Part shown: positions 39,324 to 50,682 of the stretch, piece by piece
Numbering within the stretch: the first letter of the stretch is position 1
Layout: the number at the start of each line of letters is the position of its first letter
Assembly (NCBI RefSeq): GCF_000425805.1
Contig: NZ_KE384455.1
Coordinates: forward strand, 62,001-126,000
DNA length: 64,000 nucleotides
DNA from: Pseudomonas vranovensis DSM 16006
GTDB lineage: Bacteria; Pseudomonadota; Gammaproteobacteria; Pseudomonadales; Pseudomonadaceae
Direction: 5' to 3'
The notes under the pieces: generated by a model
The model's input: the letters and a program-made list of their open reading frames with translations, nothing else
The model's database searches: none
What the model was told of the DNA's origin: nothing
Position numbers and translations under genes: made by a program

Positions 39324-39839
39324 ATGACCAAACAAAACGCCTTTACTCGGGAAGACCTGCTGCGCTGCAGTCGCGGTGAGCTGTTCGGCCCAGGTAACGC
39401 GCAACTGCCCGCCCCGAACATGCTGATGGTGGATCGCATTACCCACATCAGCCAGGAAGGCGGCAAGTACGGCAAAGGTGAATTGGTCGCCGAGCTGGAT
39501 ATCAATCCGGACCTGTGGTTCTTCGCCTGCCACTTCGAAGGTGATCCGGTGATGCCAGGCTGCCTGGGCCTGGACGCCATGTGGCAACTGGTCGGTTTCT
39601 TCCTCGGCTGGCAAGGCCTGCCAGGCCGCGGTCGCGCCCTGGGTTCGGGTGAAGTGAAATTCTTTGGCCAGGTCCTGCCGACCGCCCAGAAAGTCACCTA
39701 CAACATTCATATCAAGCGCGTCCTCAAGGGCAAGCTGAACATGGCCATCGCCGATGGTTCGGTCAGCGTCGACGGTCGCGAGATCTACACCGCCGAAGGC
39801 CTCCGGGTCGGCGTATTCACCTCCACTGACAACTTCTAA
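39324..39839 (+). CDS. fabA: 3-hydroxydecanoyl-ACP dehydratase/isomerase
   Basis: A 171-residue enzyme that introduces the cis double bond in anaerobic unsaturated fatty-acid synthesis. The active-site histidine is in [20 protein letters not shown] (His near residue 71) with the catalytic aspartate in [14 protein letters not shown]. Strong ribosome site TTGAGGAG. Followed 11 bases later by fabB, as in most Pseudomonas. Confidence 0.97.
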   Translation: MTKQNAFTREDLLRCSRGELFGPGNAQLPAPNMLMVDRITHISQEGGKYGKGELVAELDINPDLWFFACHFEGDPVMPGCLGLDAMWQLVGFFLGWQGLPGRGRALGSGEVKFFGQVLPTAQKVTYNIHIKRVLKGKLNMAIADGSVSVDGREIYTAEGLRVGVFTSTDNF

Positions 39840-39850
39840 GGGTTATCCGC

Positions 39851-41071
39851 ATGCGCCGCGTCGTTATCACTGGTCTGGGCATCGTTTCGTGCCTGGGCAA
39901 TGACAAAGAGACCGTCTCCGCCAACCTGCGTGCAAGCCGCCCTGGCATCCGATTCAACCCGGAATATGCCGAAATGGGTCTGCGTAGCCAGGTTTCCGGC
40001 TCCATTGACCTCAACCTCGAAGAACTGATCGACCGCAAAGTCTTCCGTTTCGTGGGTCACGCCGCTGCCTATGCCTACCTGGCAATGGCCGACGCGATCA
40101 AGGACTCGGGCCTGACCGAAGAACAGGTGTCCAACCCGCGTACCGGCCTGATCGCAGGCTCCGGCGGCGCATCGACCCTGAACCAGATGGAAGCGCTGGA
40201 CATCCTGCGCGAAAAAGGCGTCAAGCGCGTCGGCCCGTACCGCGTCACCCGGACCATGAGCAGCACCGTCTCGGCGTGCCTGGCCACCCCGTTCAAGATC
40301 AAGGGTCTGAACTACTCCATCGCCTCGGCATGCGCCACCAGCGCACACTGCATCGGTACCGCGATGGAACAGATCCAGATGGGCAAGCAAGACATCGTCT
40401 TCGCCGGTGGCGGTGAAGAAGAACATTGGAGCCAGTCGTTCCTGTTCGACGCCATGGGCGCTCTGTCCAGCAAGCGTAACGACACGCCGGAACTGGCCTC
40501 CCGCGCCTACGACAACGACCGTGACGGCTTCGTTATCGCCGGCGGCGGTGGCATGGTCGTGGTTGAAGAGTTGGAACACGCCCTGGCTCGTGGCGCCAAG
40601 ATCTACGCCGAAATCGTCGGCTACGGTGCTACCTCCGACGGCTACGACATGGTCGCCCCAAGCGGCGAAGGCGCCATCCGCTGCATGCAGATGGCCATGT
40701 CCACCGTCGACAGCCCGATCGACTACCTGAACACCCACGGCACCTCGACCCCGGTCGGTGACGTTGCCGAAATCAAGGGCGTTCGTGAAGTATTCGGCGA
40801 CAAGGCCCCGGCCATCAGCTCGACCAAGAGCCTGTCCGGTCACTCCCTGGGCGCCGCCGGCGTTCACGAAGCGATCTACTGCATGCTGATGATGGAAGGT
40901 AACTTCATCGCCGGCTCCGCCAACATCGACGAACTGGACCCTGCGGTTGCCGACATGCCGATCCTGACCAAGACCCAGGAAAACGCCAAGATCGATACCG
41001 TGATGAGCAACAGCTTCGGTTTCGGCGGCACCAACGCCACCCTGGTGCTCAAGCGCTGGGAAGGTAAATAA
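39851..41071 (+). CDS. fabB: 3-oxoacyl-ACP synthase I
   Basis: A 406-residue condensing enzyme that elongates the unsaturated intermediate from FabA. The catalytic cysteine is in [13 protein letters not shown]-like [13 protein letters not shown] near residue 163, the histidines in [13 protein letters not shown] and [14 protein letters not shown], and the C-terminal [14 protein letters not shown] closes the fold. Ends before a strong terminator. Confidence 0.97.
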   Translation: MRRVVITGLGIVSCLGNDKETVSANLRASRPGIRFNPEYAEMGLRSQVSGSIDLNLEELIDRKVFRFVGHAAAYAYLAMADAIKDSGLTEEQVSNPRTGLIAGSGGASTLNQMEALDILREKGVKRVGPYRVTRTMSSTVSACLATPFKIKGLNYSIASACATSAHCIGTAMEQIQMGKQDIVFAGGGEEEHWSQSFLFDAMGALSSKRNDTPELASRAYDNDRDGFVIAGGGGMVVVEELEHALARGAKIYAEIVGYGATSDGYDMVAPSGEGAIRCMQMAMSTVDSPIDYLNTHGTSTPVGDVAEIKGVREVFGDKAPAISSTKSLSGHSLGAAGVHEAIYCMLMMEGNFIAGSANIDELDPAVADMPILTKTQENAKIDTVMSNSFGFGGTNATLVLKRWEGK

Positions 41072-41089
41072 GGGCCAGCCCCTTATGTG

Positions 41090-41119
41090 AAAACGCCCCG
41101 ACTGGTTCGGGGCGTTTTT
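41090..41119 (+). terminator. Intrinsic terminator after fabB
   Basis: Stem ACGCCCCG / CGGGGCGT with a 7-base loop and a T run, with flanking A residues, so it can also serve the minus-strand chemoreceptor gene on the other side. Confidence 0.92.
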
Positions 41120-41166
41120 GTTTGTGTCGCCATCGCGGGGCAAGTCGAAACGCCGCACCACCGCGC

Positions 41167-42792
41167 CTACACTGAAAACCTCCCGACCAGCCCATTCAAT
41201 TCGATCGCCAACTGCGACAATGCCTGGCTCGCCGCATTGGTCTGGTTAGCCCCCGCCGACGTCTGCAGCGCCAGATCGCGAATGTTGGTCAGGTTGCGAT
41301 CCACCTCCCGCGCTACCTGCGCCTGCTGCTCGGACGCACTGGCAATCACCAGGTTGCGCTCATTGATCTGGCTGATGGCCGTGGTGATTTCATCCAGCGC
41401 AACCCCAGCCGCGTGCGCACCGTCCAGGGTGATACGGGCGCGCTCGTTGCTCTGTTGCATCCCCGACACCGCACGGTCGGTACCCTGCTGGATGCCATCG
41501 ATCATCTGCTCGATTTCCCGGGTCGACTGCTGGGTACGATGCGCCAGCGCCCGCACCTCATCGGCCACCACGGCAAAGCCGCGCCCGGCATCACCGGCGC
41601 GGGCAGCCTCGATGGCAGCATTGAGTGCCAACAGGTTGGTCTGCTCGGCAATGGCGCCGATCACATCCAGCACCTTGGTGATGCCATGCACCTGCTGCGC
41701 CAGCTGCTCCACCTCCTCGGCATTGGAGGTGACACCCGCCGCCAGCGATTCGATCGAAGCAACAGTCAGGCGCACTTGCTCACGACCTTGCCGGGCAATC
41801 CGGTCCGACTCTCGAGATGCCTCTGAGGTGGCCACGGCGTTGCTCGCCACTTCCTCCACCGCCGTGGTCATCTGGTTGACGGCCGTGGCAGCCTGCTCGA
41901 TTTCCTGACTTTGCTGCATCAAGCCGCGGGTAGCGTCATCGGTCACTGCGCTCAGCTCTTCGGAGGCAGAGGCCAACTGATTGGACGAGTCGGAGATTCG
42001 CCCGATGGTGTCGCGCAAGCTCTGCTGCATCTGCTTGAGCGCTGCCAGCAAGCGCGCCGGCTCGTCCTTGCCCTGTACAGAAATCTGCGGGGTCAGGTCA
42101 CCGGTGGCGACCACCTCGGCCACTTGCAACGACTGGCCCAGAGGCCGAACGATGCTGCGGGTCAAGGTCAGGGCAAGAATCACCGTCAGCACCAGCGCCG
42201 CCACCAGCAATGCAACCACCCATACCCGGGCACTCTGGAACACCGCCTCGGCAAGGTCGGTGGCGGTGTTGGCGTGGTGGTGGTTGAGAGCAATCAACTC
42301 GTTGAGCGTGGCGGTCAATTGGTCGGCCAGCTGGTTCATTTCACCGTTGACCCGGGCAATGGCCGCCTCGACCTGGTTTTGCGCCGAGAGCTGCGTCACC
42401 TGGGCCTGCAAACCGAAGTACTGGCGCTCAAGATTCAGGTAGCGATCAAACAGGGCCTGCTCCTCAGGCAGGACGATCAGCGCCTGGTACTGCTGCTGTG
42501 CCTTGCCAAGGCCGGCCTTGATCTCTTCGACACGCTCCTTGTTCTGCTGCAGCGCCTGGGGATCACGATTGATCAACAGGCGCAAGGTCAAGGCCCGGAT
42601 GCGCATGGTGTCCTGAGCCATCTGCCCTACTGCAATCACACTGGGTAGCCAGTTGCTGTCGACCTGCTCGGACTGCTGGCGCATGCTGGTCATTTGCAGC
42701 AAGGCAAACCCACCCAAGGCAACCACCAGTAGCGCGACCAAGCCAAAACCGAGGCCAGCCCTGGGCGCGATATTCATGTTTCTCAAACTCAT
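41167..42792 (-). CDS. Methyl-accepting chemotaxis receptor with four-helix-bundle sensor
   Basis: A 541-residue receptor. TM1 is about residues 12-32, the periplasmic domain about 33-190 (four-helix bundle like; [20 protein letters not shown] near residues 45-65), TM2 about 190-210, HAMP about 211-265. The signalling tip [20 protein letters not shown] is near residues 370-390. No C-terminal CheR-binding pentapeptide is visible. The ligand cannot be told from the sequence. It is a single gene with no chemotaxis neighbours. Confidence 0.93.
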   Translation of the reverse strand: MSLRNMNIAPRAGLGFGLVALLVVALGGFALLQMTSMRQQSEQVDSNWLPSVIAVGQMAQDTMRIRALTLRLLINRDPQALQQNKERVEEIKAGLGKAQQQYQALIVLPEEQALFDRYLNLERQYFGLQAQVTQLSAQNQVEAAIARVNGEMNQLADQLTATLNELIALNHHHANTATDLAEAVFQSARVWVVALLVAALVLTVILALTLTRSIVRPLGQSLQVAEVVATGDLTPQISVQGKDEPARLLAALKQMQQSLRDTIGRISDSSNQLASASEELSAVTDDATRGLMQQSQEIEQAATAVNQMTTAVEEVASNAVATSEASRESDRIARQGREQVRLTVASIESLAAGVTSNAEEVEQLAQQVHGITKVLDVIGAIAEQTNLLALNAAIEAARAGDAGRGFAVVADEVRALAHRTQQSTREIEQMIDGIQQGTDRAVSGMQQSNERARITLDGAHAAGVALDEITTAISQINERNLVIASASEQQAQVAREVDRNLTNIRDLALQTSAGANQTNAASQALSQLAIELNGLVGRFSV

Positions 42793-42931
42793 ACACTGGC
42801 TCCTTCCGAAAGCGCCGCAATGCGATGCAGCAGTCCTTGCTTCTAGAAGGTATCGGCCAGTGGAGAATTTGCGTAAGACGAAAAAGTGATATCAAAGTGC
42901 CTTATCATCACACTGCCAACTGCGCCCTGGC

Positions 42932-43396
42932 TCAGCGCACGGTAAAGCGCTGCTCGGCCAGCAGGCGATCGCCCTGGAACACCATGAAATGCCATTGGCC
43001 CGGTACCACTTCGTGGTTTTCAGTGAACTCATAGGCCATCACATCCTGGGCAGCGCCAGGCACCAGCTTTTGCACCACTTCGAATTTGTCATGGCGCTTG
43101 CCGTCGGGGGTGCGTACGCCTGGGGTGAGGTACAGCAGGGTCAGCGGCGTGTCTTCGGCGACCTTGCCCTCCAGGCGATAGCGCATGCCGAACTTGCTGC
43201 CCAGGCGCGCCGGAATCTCTTCGGTTTGCTGGATGGTCTGGTTGCTCATGGTCAGCACCCGCTCGCCGGGCTGGAAGTTCTGGTGTCGGGTTTCAAACAG
43301 ACCGTACTCAATAGGGCCCTGGACGCGAACCTCGGCACTGGTCAGGCCACTGACCAGCAAAAGCCCGCACACAGCGCTGAAACGACTGAAAAACAT
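42932..43396 (-). CDS. Exported DUF3859-like protein
   Basis: A 154-residue exported protein with a signal peptide (FSAVCGLLLVSGLTSAEV). The mature part, VQGPIEYGLFETRHQ near the start and ENHEVVPGQWHFMVFQGDRL near the end, resembles the DUF3859 family as I recall it. Likely a beta-sandwich periplasmic protein; no function is known to me. The ATG at 43396 follows TGGAG; an in-frame ATG four codons earlier lacks such a site. Confidence 0.7.
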   Translation of the reverse strand: MFFSRFSAVCGLLLVSGLTSAEVRVQGPIEYGLFETRHQNFQPGERVLTMSNQTIQQTEEIPARLGSKFGMRYRLEGKVAEDTPLTLLYLTPGVRTPDGKRHDKFEVVQKLVPGAAQDVMAYEFTENHEVVPGQWHFMVFQGDRLLAEQRFTVR

Positions 43397-43463
43397 GATG
43401 CACTCCATCAGGGTTGATGGCGGCAGGCTATGACACGGTCATGACAGACTGATGACAAACACG

Positions 43464-44471
43464 TCACTCACGCGGCCTGGGCAGTACGGCAAGAAAGTTG
43501 TCCCGCGCCACCTTGCGCCCCACGTCTTCAGGCAAAGCATCAAGGAACACATCAAAGCCGTGCATCTGCTCGCCCAGGCTACCGAACTTCCCCACCACGT
43601 CGGAACCGAGCATGAAGCGCTCCGGGAAGCGTTCGACCAACCTGAGCCACTGCTCACGGGGCTTGCCCTTGTCGTCCAGCAGGTAAGGCTGCAGCACGCT
43701 CCAGGACAGGTCTATGTACAGGTTGGGATAGTCCTGGAGCATGCGCGACAAGGTTGGCAGGAGAAAATCCAGCTGCGTCTGGTGGCGATGGATCTCCATG
43801 CTGGTGCCGGCGTGGGCCCAGATGAAGCGCGTGTGCGGATGATTGCGCAGCGGCTCTTCGATTTCCGCGAGGTACAGCGGATTGCGCTCGCGCTTGGAGG
43901 TGATATTGGAGTGGATCAGCACCGGCAAGTCCTGCTCGGCCGCCAGGTGATAGATGCGGGTCATGGCTTCGTTGTTGGCCCGGGGCGTGTCGCCGCTGGT
44001 GAGGGCCGTGAGGTCGTCATGACGGGTAAACACCTCACCAATGCCCTGCCACAATCCCGGATGCAACTCGAGCATGCGCTCGATGTGCGCCACGGCGTTC
44101 TTGTCTACCGGATTGAAGCCGGTGAGAAACGGATGAAATCGCTGACGCTGGGCCGGCGTGAGCTTTTGCAGGGCGGCGGCCACATAGATATCGGTAGCGC
44201 TGTACCAGTAGGCATCGGCATCGTCGCCTGCGTAGTAGCGCGGGCGCTTGGGTTCATCCTCATGCCATTTTTTTGCCACCGGAATGCCAGAAATCATCGA
44301 CTGGTCGATACGCGCCTCATCCATCGCCTTGAGCAACGCATCCATGCCTTCGCTTTCCTGGAAAAAATCCACGTAGTGCAGGTGCGCATCACTGTAGTGG
44401 TATTCCCGCGCCTGTACGTTTTGCAGGGTCAACCCCATCAACAGCACCCAGCCCAGCCCTTTGGCGAACAT
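43464..44471 (-). CDS. Exported amidohydrolase-family protein
   Basis: A 335-residue exported metal-dependent hydrolase of the amidohydrolase 2 type. Signal peptide MFAKGLGWVLLMGLTLQNVQ, cleaved after ARE-like. Metal ligands are expected in YSDAHLHYVDFF near residues 26-37, the histidine of DLPVLIHSNI, FIWAHAGTSMEIH near residues 218-230 and the terminal SDVVGKFG. Most relatives are cytoplasmic decarboxylases or lactonases, so the export signal is unusual. Substrate unknown. Confidence 0.78.
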   Translation of the reverse strand: MFAKGLGWVLLMGLTLQNVQAREYHYSDAHLHYVDFFQESEGMDALLKAMDEARIDQSMISGIPVAKKWHEDEPKRPRYYAGDDADAYWYSATDIYVAAALQKLTPAQRQRFHPFLTGFNPVDKNAVAHIERMLELHPGLWQGIGEVFTRHDDLTALTSGDTPRANNEAMTRIYHLAAEQDLPVLIHSNITSKRERNPLYLAEIEEPLRNHPHTRFIWAHAGTSMEIHRHQTQLDFLLPTLSRMLQDYPNLYIDLSWSVLQPYLLDDKGKPREQWLRLVERFPERFMLGSDVVGKFGSLGEQMHGFDVFLDALPEDVGRKVARDNFLAVLPRPRE

Positions 44472-44586
44472 TGCACATTCCTTCCTGGCGATTCAGACAG
44501 GGTAGACCGGCTGCGGCGCCGCACAGTTCAGCCGTGGCTGCGAACAGGCTATGATCCAGGCAATCATTCCCGGCCTGGAGCCCACC

Positions 44587-45447
44587 GTGAGCATTCCCCT
44601 GGTCATCCGTCCTCGCGCTGAATCCGTCGAAGGACAACCTATCCTGCGCCCATTGCCTTCGGCGCAACGTCGCAGCGTGGGGCCGTTCGTTTTCTTCGAT
44701 CACATGCTTGAAACCGACTACGCCCCGGGTAGCGGCGTGAACATTCGCCAGCACCCGCATATCGGCCTGTCTACCCTCACCTACCTGTTTGAAGGCGAGC
44801 TGCTGCACAAGGACAGCCTGGGCTCCGATCAACGAGTCAAGGCCGGGGAAGTCAGCTGGATGACTGCCGGGCGCGGCATCGCCCATGTCGAGCGAACCCC
44901 CGCCGACCTGCTGGCAAGTGGCTCGCGACTGCATGGCCTGCAAGTGTGGCTGGCGTCACCCAAGGAGGCTGAACAGGGCGAAAGCCACTACAGCCATCAC
45001 CCGGCCACCAACTTGCCGGTCAGCGACAGCCTGGGCGTGAGCATCCGCATGATTGCCGGTAGTGGCTTCTGCCTGCAGTCGCCGGTGCCCGTGCTCTCGC
45101 CCACCCTGTATGCCCTGGTACAGATGCAGTCCGCCACGACCCTGACCGTTCCCACTGAACATGCCGAGCGCGCGCTGTATGTGCTGGAGGGGGATGTGAG
45201 CCTGAACGAGGAGCCGATTGAGCCGCACAGCCTGGTGATACTGCCGGAGGCTGAAGAGATGAGCCTGTACGCCGACAGCGAAAGCCGGCTGGTGCTGTTC
45301 GGTGGCGCTCCGCTGGACGGGCCGCGGCGGATGAACTGGAACTTTGTGGCCAGTGATCCGGCCTTGATCGATCAGGCCCGGGCGCGCTGGGCGGCGGGCG
45401 ATTGGCCGACTGTGCCAGGGGAACGTGAGCGGATCGAGCTACCCTGA
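44587..45447 (+). CDS. Pirin-like cupin protein
   Basis: A 286-residue pirin of the cupin superfamily. The metal motif appears in NIRQHPHIGLSTLTYLFEGE near residues 55-75, with the second histidine and glutamate following, and the SWMTAGRGIAHVER segment near 95-110. The GTG at 44587 is preceded by GGAG at 8 bases; an ATG at 44551 has no ribosome site. Pirin homologues range from quercetin dioxygenase to regulators, so the reaction here is not known. Confidence 0.86.
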   Translation: MSIPLVIRPRAESVEGQPILRPLPSAQRRSVGPFVFFDHMLETDYAPGSGVNIRQHPHIGLSTLTYLFEGELLHKDSLGSDQRVKAGEVSWMTAGRGIAHVERTPADLLASGSRLHGLQVWLASPKEAEQGESHYSHHPATNLPVSDSLGVSIRMIAGSGFCLQSPVPVLSPTLYALVQMQSATTLTVPTEHAERALYVLEGDVSLNEEPIEPHSLVILPEAEEMSLYADSESRLVLFGGAPLDGPRRMNWNFVASDPALIDQARARWAAGDWPTVPGERERIELP

Positions 45448-45457
45448 TGAGTTGATG

Positions 45458-45518
45458 GCGGGGCAAGCCCGCTCCCACCAACGGCTAAATAGCTGTGGGA
45501 GCGCGCTTGCGCCGCGAT
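45458..45518. repeat. Inverted pair of Pseudomonas REP-like elements
   Basis: Two REP-like copies in opposite orientation, GCGGGGCAAGCCCGCTCCCA near 45458-45477 and its relative TGTGGGAGCGCGCTTGCGCC near 45494-45513, in the 77-base gap between the convergent pirin and dienelactone hydrolase genes. This is the classical P. putida intergenic REP pattern. Confidence 0.75.
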
Positions 45519-45523
45519 CCGGC

Positions 45524-46249
45524 TTATACCTTGAACACTTCATCCAGCAAATTGAACATCGCTCTGAACGCCCGTTTGGACGTGCGCGCGTCGTACTTCA
45601 TCTTGCCGGGGATGTTGGCCGCCGTGTCGGTGAACGAGTGCACCGCACCGCCATAGCTGACCAGTTGCCAGTCGACCTTTGCCGCATCCATCTCCGCCTC
45701 GAAGGCAGGCAGTTGCGCTTTAGGCACCAACGGGTCGGCAGCGCCATGCAGCACCAGCATCGACGCCTTGGCCTTGCCTTCCTGTGCCGGCAGCGGTGTG
45801 TCCAGGGTGCCGTGGAACGAGACGGCTGCCTGCAAGCGCTCGTCCATGCGCGCCAGTTCCAGTGCGCAGCAACCGCCGAAGCAGAAACCGAATGTCGCCA
45901 GCTTGCCGGGTTCCAGCACAGCCCTGGATTGACCGAGCAACTGGTCCAGCGCCTCTTTCATGCGCTTGCGCAGCTCTACACGGTCATCCTTGAGCGGTGT
46001 CATCGCCGCCCCGGCTTCATCCATGTTCGAGGGGCGCAGCGTCTGGCCATAGAGGTCAGCGATCAACACCACGTAGCCCTGGGCGGCAACCTCCTTGGCG
46101 ATACGCTCTGCGCCCTCGCCAATCCCCATCCAGTTGGGCGCCATCAGCAGCCCGGGTTGTCCCGAGGCACCCTGGGTGTAGACCAGGCGACTCTCATAGG
46201 CTTTGCCGGCAACATGATAGACCAGCGACTCGATTGTGACTTTGCTCAT
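45524..46249 (-). CDS. Dienelactone hydrolase family protein
   Basis: A 241-residue alpha/beta hydrolase with a cysteine nucleophile in TFGFCFGGCCALELARM near residues 115-130, the aspartate in HGAADPLVPKAQLP and the histidine in YGGAVHSFTD near residue 200. This triad is typical of dienelactone hydrolases, though many chromosomal copies act on other lactones or esters. Start ATG 46249 with GAGAGGA upstream. Confidence 0.86.
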   Translation of the reverse strand: MSKVTIESLVYHVAGKAYESRLVYTQGASGQPGLLMAPNWMGIGEGAERIAKEVAAQGYVVLIADLYGQTLRPSNMDEAGAAMTPLKDDRVELRKRMKEALDQLLGQSRAVLEPGKLATFGFCFGGCCALELARMDERLQAAVSFHGTLDTPLPAQEGKAKASMLVLHGAADPLVPKAQLPAFEAEMDAAKVDWQLVSYGGAVHSFTDTAANIPGKMKYDARTSKRAFRAMFNLLDEVFKV

Positions 46250-46270
46250 GCAGTCCTCTCCTTGCACCAT

Positions 46271-46294
46271 GAAAAAAGCCCGCCGAAGCGGGCT
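46271..46294 (-). terminator. Intrinsic terminator after htpG
   Basis: On the minus strand AGCCCGC-TTCG-GCGGGCT is followed by six T. It sits directly after the htpG stop (46308). Confidence 0.92.
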
Positions 46295-46307
46295 TTCCTG
46301 ACTCTAC

Positions 46308-48212
<1,905 letters not shown>

Positions 48213-48317
48213 GGTCTTCAACACTCCAATCTGATGGCAGTTGTCGCTCGGCAGGCGAGCCCTATGGCCCAAGCCTGCTTTTACGGCGGGATGTCCTGCA
48301 GATGGGGGCACGGGACG

Positions 48318-48779
48318 CTATTTCAAGGGCGAGGTCATTTCTTCGACCTTGAAATGTGCTCGGGCCGTGGCGATCGGTTCGTCCTGGCTGCCCTGCCAGG
48401 CGGTGATCGCCACGTTGGTCACCCGCCGCCCCTGGCGCCAAAGCTGGCACTGGGCGTAGGTATCGCGAAAATACCCGGCGCGCAGGTAGTCGATGGAAAA
48501 ATCGATGATCTTCGGGATCGCGGCGCTTTCGCTGTAGATCAGCAAGTACAACGCTGCCGACAATTCCATGAAGCCTGCGATCACCCCTCCGTGAATGGCC
48601 GGCAGCAGTGGATTACCAATGTTGTCCTTGTTGGCAGGCAGGCAGAACAGCAAGTCATCGCCCTGGCGGCTGCATTGAATGCCGATCAACCCGGCGTAGG
48701 GAATCAGTTGCAGCAGCGGCTGGTAATTGCCTTCGGCATGGGCCTGGCGCAATTGCTGGTGGACTTCTGGCGGAATCAT
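48318..48779 (-). CDS. Hotdog-fold thioesterase (PaaI-like)
   Basis: A 153-residue single hotdog domain. The active-site helix follows HGG in LLPAIHGGVIAGFMELSAAL (residues 59-78), where the usual catalytic acid is a glutamate (FMELS). The family hydrolyses acyl-CoA thioesters; the substrate is unknown. It overlaps the next thioesterase gene by four bases. Confidence 0.84.
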   Translation of the reverse strand: MIPPEVHQQLRQAHAEGNYQPLLQLIPYAGLIGIQCSRQGDDLLFCLPANKDNIGNPLLPAIHGGVIAGFMELSAALYLLIYSESAAIPKIIDFSIDYLRAGYFRDTYAQCQLWRQGRRVTNVAITAWQGSQDEPIATARAHFKVEEMTSPLK

Positions 48780-49252
48780 TGCGCACCACCCTTAAGACGG
48801 TTGCCGAAGTTCAGGCCACCCTTCACGCCCTTGCCCAGTCGCATGAAGGTTCCTACCACCTGGGCAATCGGTTGCTCGGGGTCGTCCTGATACGCCATGC
48901 CACGGGTAAAGATCACGTCACGGGTCACGCGGTAGCACTGGGCATAGCCGTAGATATCCTGGCCGGCCTTGGCCGGGTGCATGTAGTCGATGCGCAGGTC
49001 CAGGGTCGGACACACCTCGAACTCTTTCAACGCACAGAGGGTAGCCATGCCGCAGGTAGTGTCCATCAGTGTGGTCAGTGCGCCGCCATGAATGGCGCCG
49101 GTCTGAGGATTGCCTACAATGTTGGCCGAGTAAGGTAGTATCAGGGTCATGCCCTGAGCGTCAGCGTGATGCACACGCATCTGCAACAGCTGGCAATGAC
49201 GCAAGGCAGAAAGAAAACGCTCCGCCATGGCCATCAATGGATTGTCATTCAT
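48776..49252 (-). CDS. Hotdog-fold thioesterase (PaaI-like)
   Basis: A 158-residue hotdog thioesterase, related to its neighbour. The motif is GAIHGGALTTLMDTTCGMAT near residues 52-71 with an aspartate as the acid, and LDLRIDYMHPAKAG near residue 84. The two genes are coupled (ATGA), suggesting a paralogous pair that may form a heterodimer or act on different acyl-CoAs. Confidence 0.86.
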   Translation of the reverse strand: MNDNPLMAMAERFLSALRHCQLLQMRVHHADAQGMTLILPYSANIVGNPQTGAIHGGALTTLMDTTCGMATLCALKEFEVCPTLDLRIDYMHPAKAGQDIYGYAQCYRVTRDVIFTRGMAYQDDPEQPIAQVVGTFMRLGKGVKGGLNFGNRLKGGAQ

Positions 49253-49407
49253 TTCATCAGGCCTTCAGGATGATTGAGGCAACGCACAAGGCTGAAAAAA
49301 AGTCTATATATATCCACACGTTATATATCTTTAACACGAACGGAACTTCTTTTGATTACTTGCGCTCAAAGGAACAAGCAACTTATTCCCACAAGGAGAA
49401 ACACCCC

Positions 49408-49677
49408 ATGCGTAAACCTTTTGCTTTTGCCGTAATGCTGGCCGCCGCCCTGGGTCTCGCTGCTTGCGATAAAGCCAGCGAAGACAAGGCTCAGGATGCT
49501 GCGCAACATACCGAGAACGCTCAGCAGAAGATGGACGAAGCTCAGGATAAAGTGAACGAAGCTGCAAAAGAAAACGCTGAAGCTGCCAAAGACAGTGCTG
49601 AAGCGCAACAGAAAGCCGCTGAAGAAGCCGCTCCTGCTGCTCCGGCCACTCCAGCGCCAGCTGAGCCTGCTAAATAA
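49408..49677 (+). CDS. Small Ala/Lys-rich lipoprotein
   Basis: An 89-residue lipoprotein: MRKPFAFAVMLAAALGLAAC has a lipobox with the modified cysteine at residue 20. The mature part is a charged helix with coiled-coil-like repeats of Asp, Glu, Lys, Gln and Ala (QQKMDEAQDKVNEAAKENAE near residues 41-60). It then ends in an Ala-Pro tail with a terminal lysine (APAEPAK). The AAGGAG at 49393 precedes the ATG. A region rich in A and T lies upstream, and a terminator follows directly. Confidence 0.85.
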   Translation: MRKPFAFAVMLAAALGLAACDKASEDKAQDAAQHTENAQQKMDEAQDKVNEAAKENAEAAKDSAEAQQKAAEEAAPAAPATPAPAEPAK

Positions 49678-49694
49678 GCACGCGCACCAGAATG

Positions 49695-49723
49695 AAAAAA
49701 CCCGACTTCAGTCGGGTTTTTTT
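49695..49723. terminator. Terminator after the small lipoprotein gene
   Basis: AAAAAACCCGAC-TTCA-GTCGGGTTTTTTT, with A and T runs on both sides of a 6-bp GC stem, so it can also serve the convergent DUF599-like gene. Confidence 0.93.
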
Positions 49724-49750
49724 ATGGCCACCGGAACCGGATTAATCGAT

Positions 49751-50494
49751 TCAGTTCGCACTTGTCTCTTTTGCTGTCTCGGCAACGGGTGCTTCGGTGG
49801 GGGTAAATACCATCACCTCCAGCACATCGGAATGAAACTCGCGACGGTACAGCACCAGTACCACACCGGTACTCATCAGCATGAACAACCACGGGCTGAT
49901 AAACCAACTGAGCATTGCCATGCCAAAGTAATAAGAGCGCAGGCCGAAGTTGAACTGGTTGGCCGCCATCGAAATAACCCGCGCTCCGCGCTGGGCAAAC
50001 GCTTTGCGCTCCAGCTCACTGACATGGCGCTCACCGATCATCGGCGCAGAGCCCACCAGTACCGCGGCGAAGTTGTACTGGCGCATGCACCAGCTGAAGG
50101 TGAAGAAGGCATACACAAAAACGGTCGCCAGGCACAGCAGCTTGATTTCCGACATGCCCTGGGACGCCTGCTGCACTAGCGGCAGGTCTGCCAGTAGCGA
50201 CACCGCACGATCCGATGCGCCCAGTACAGTGAGAATACCGGCCAGGATAATCAGGGTGCTGGAGGCGAAGAACGAGGCGTTGCGCTCCAGGTTGCCGATC
50301 ACACTGGCATCGGCAATTCGGTTGTCGCGCATCAGCATGCGACGCATCCAGTCTTCACGGTACAGGTGCATCACACTGGCCAGGCACGCCGTGTCGCGCC
50401 CCTTCCAGGTGGCGTAGCGGGTATAGCCGCCCCAGCAAATCACAAACCAGCAGGCTGCCAGAAAATGGATCAGGTTACTTTGTATGAAGCTCAT
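49751..50494 (-). CDS. DUF599-like membrane protein
   Basis: A 247-residue integral membrane protein with about four to five hydrophobic helices (FLAACWFVICWGGYTRYAT at the start, LIILAGILTVLGASD, LLCLATVFVYAFFTFSWCM, AMLSWFISPWLFMLM). The family DUF599 is widespread and uncharacterised. A short acidic tail follows the last helix. Confidence 0.8.
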   Translation of the reverse strand: MSFIQSNLIHFLAACWFVICWGGYTRYATWKGRDTACLASVMHLYREDWMRRMLMRDNRIADASVIGNLERNASFFASSTLIILAGILTVLGASDRAVSLLADLPLVQQASQGMSEIKLLCLATVFVYAFFTFSWCMRQYNFAAVLVGSAPMIGERHVSELERKAFAQRGARVISMAANQFNFGLRSYYFGMAMLSWFISPWLFMLMSTGVVLVLYRREFHSDVLEVMVFTPTEAPVAETAKETSAN

Positions 50495-50589
50495 TCAAGG
50501 TTCCGGTAAAAGGTTTCGTGCACAGTAAAGCGCATTGATCGCCTTTCGACGTTTATCCACAAAAAAAGACACGTCTTTACGCCAGCAAT

Positions 50590-50622
50590 GAAAAAGCCCC
50601 GCACCCTTTCGGATGCGGGGCT
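50590..50622 (-). terminator. Intrinsic terminator after brnQ
   Basis: On the minus strand AGCCCCGCA pairs with TGCGGGGCT and is followed by five T, about 60 bases past the brnQ stop. Confidence 0.85.
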
Positions 50623-50682
50623 CTGGAATCGACCCTGCCCGGCGCGCTTGGCTTGTGGCCTGCGCCGGGCCCAAGCCTATTC

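Noticed and set aside
48213-48311. N-terminal extension of htpG
   Set aside because: HtpG starts at [13 protein letters not shown] in relatives; the extra 33 codons have no similarity to the family.
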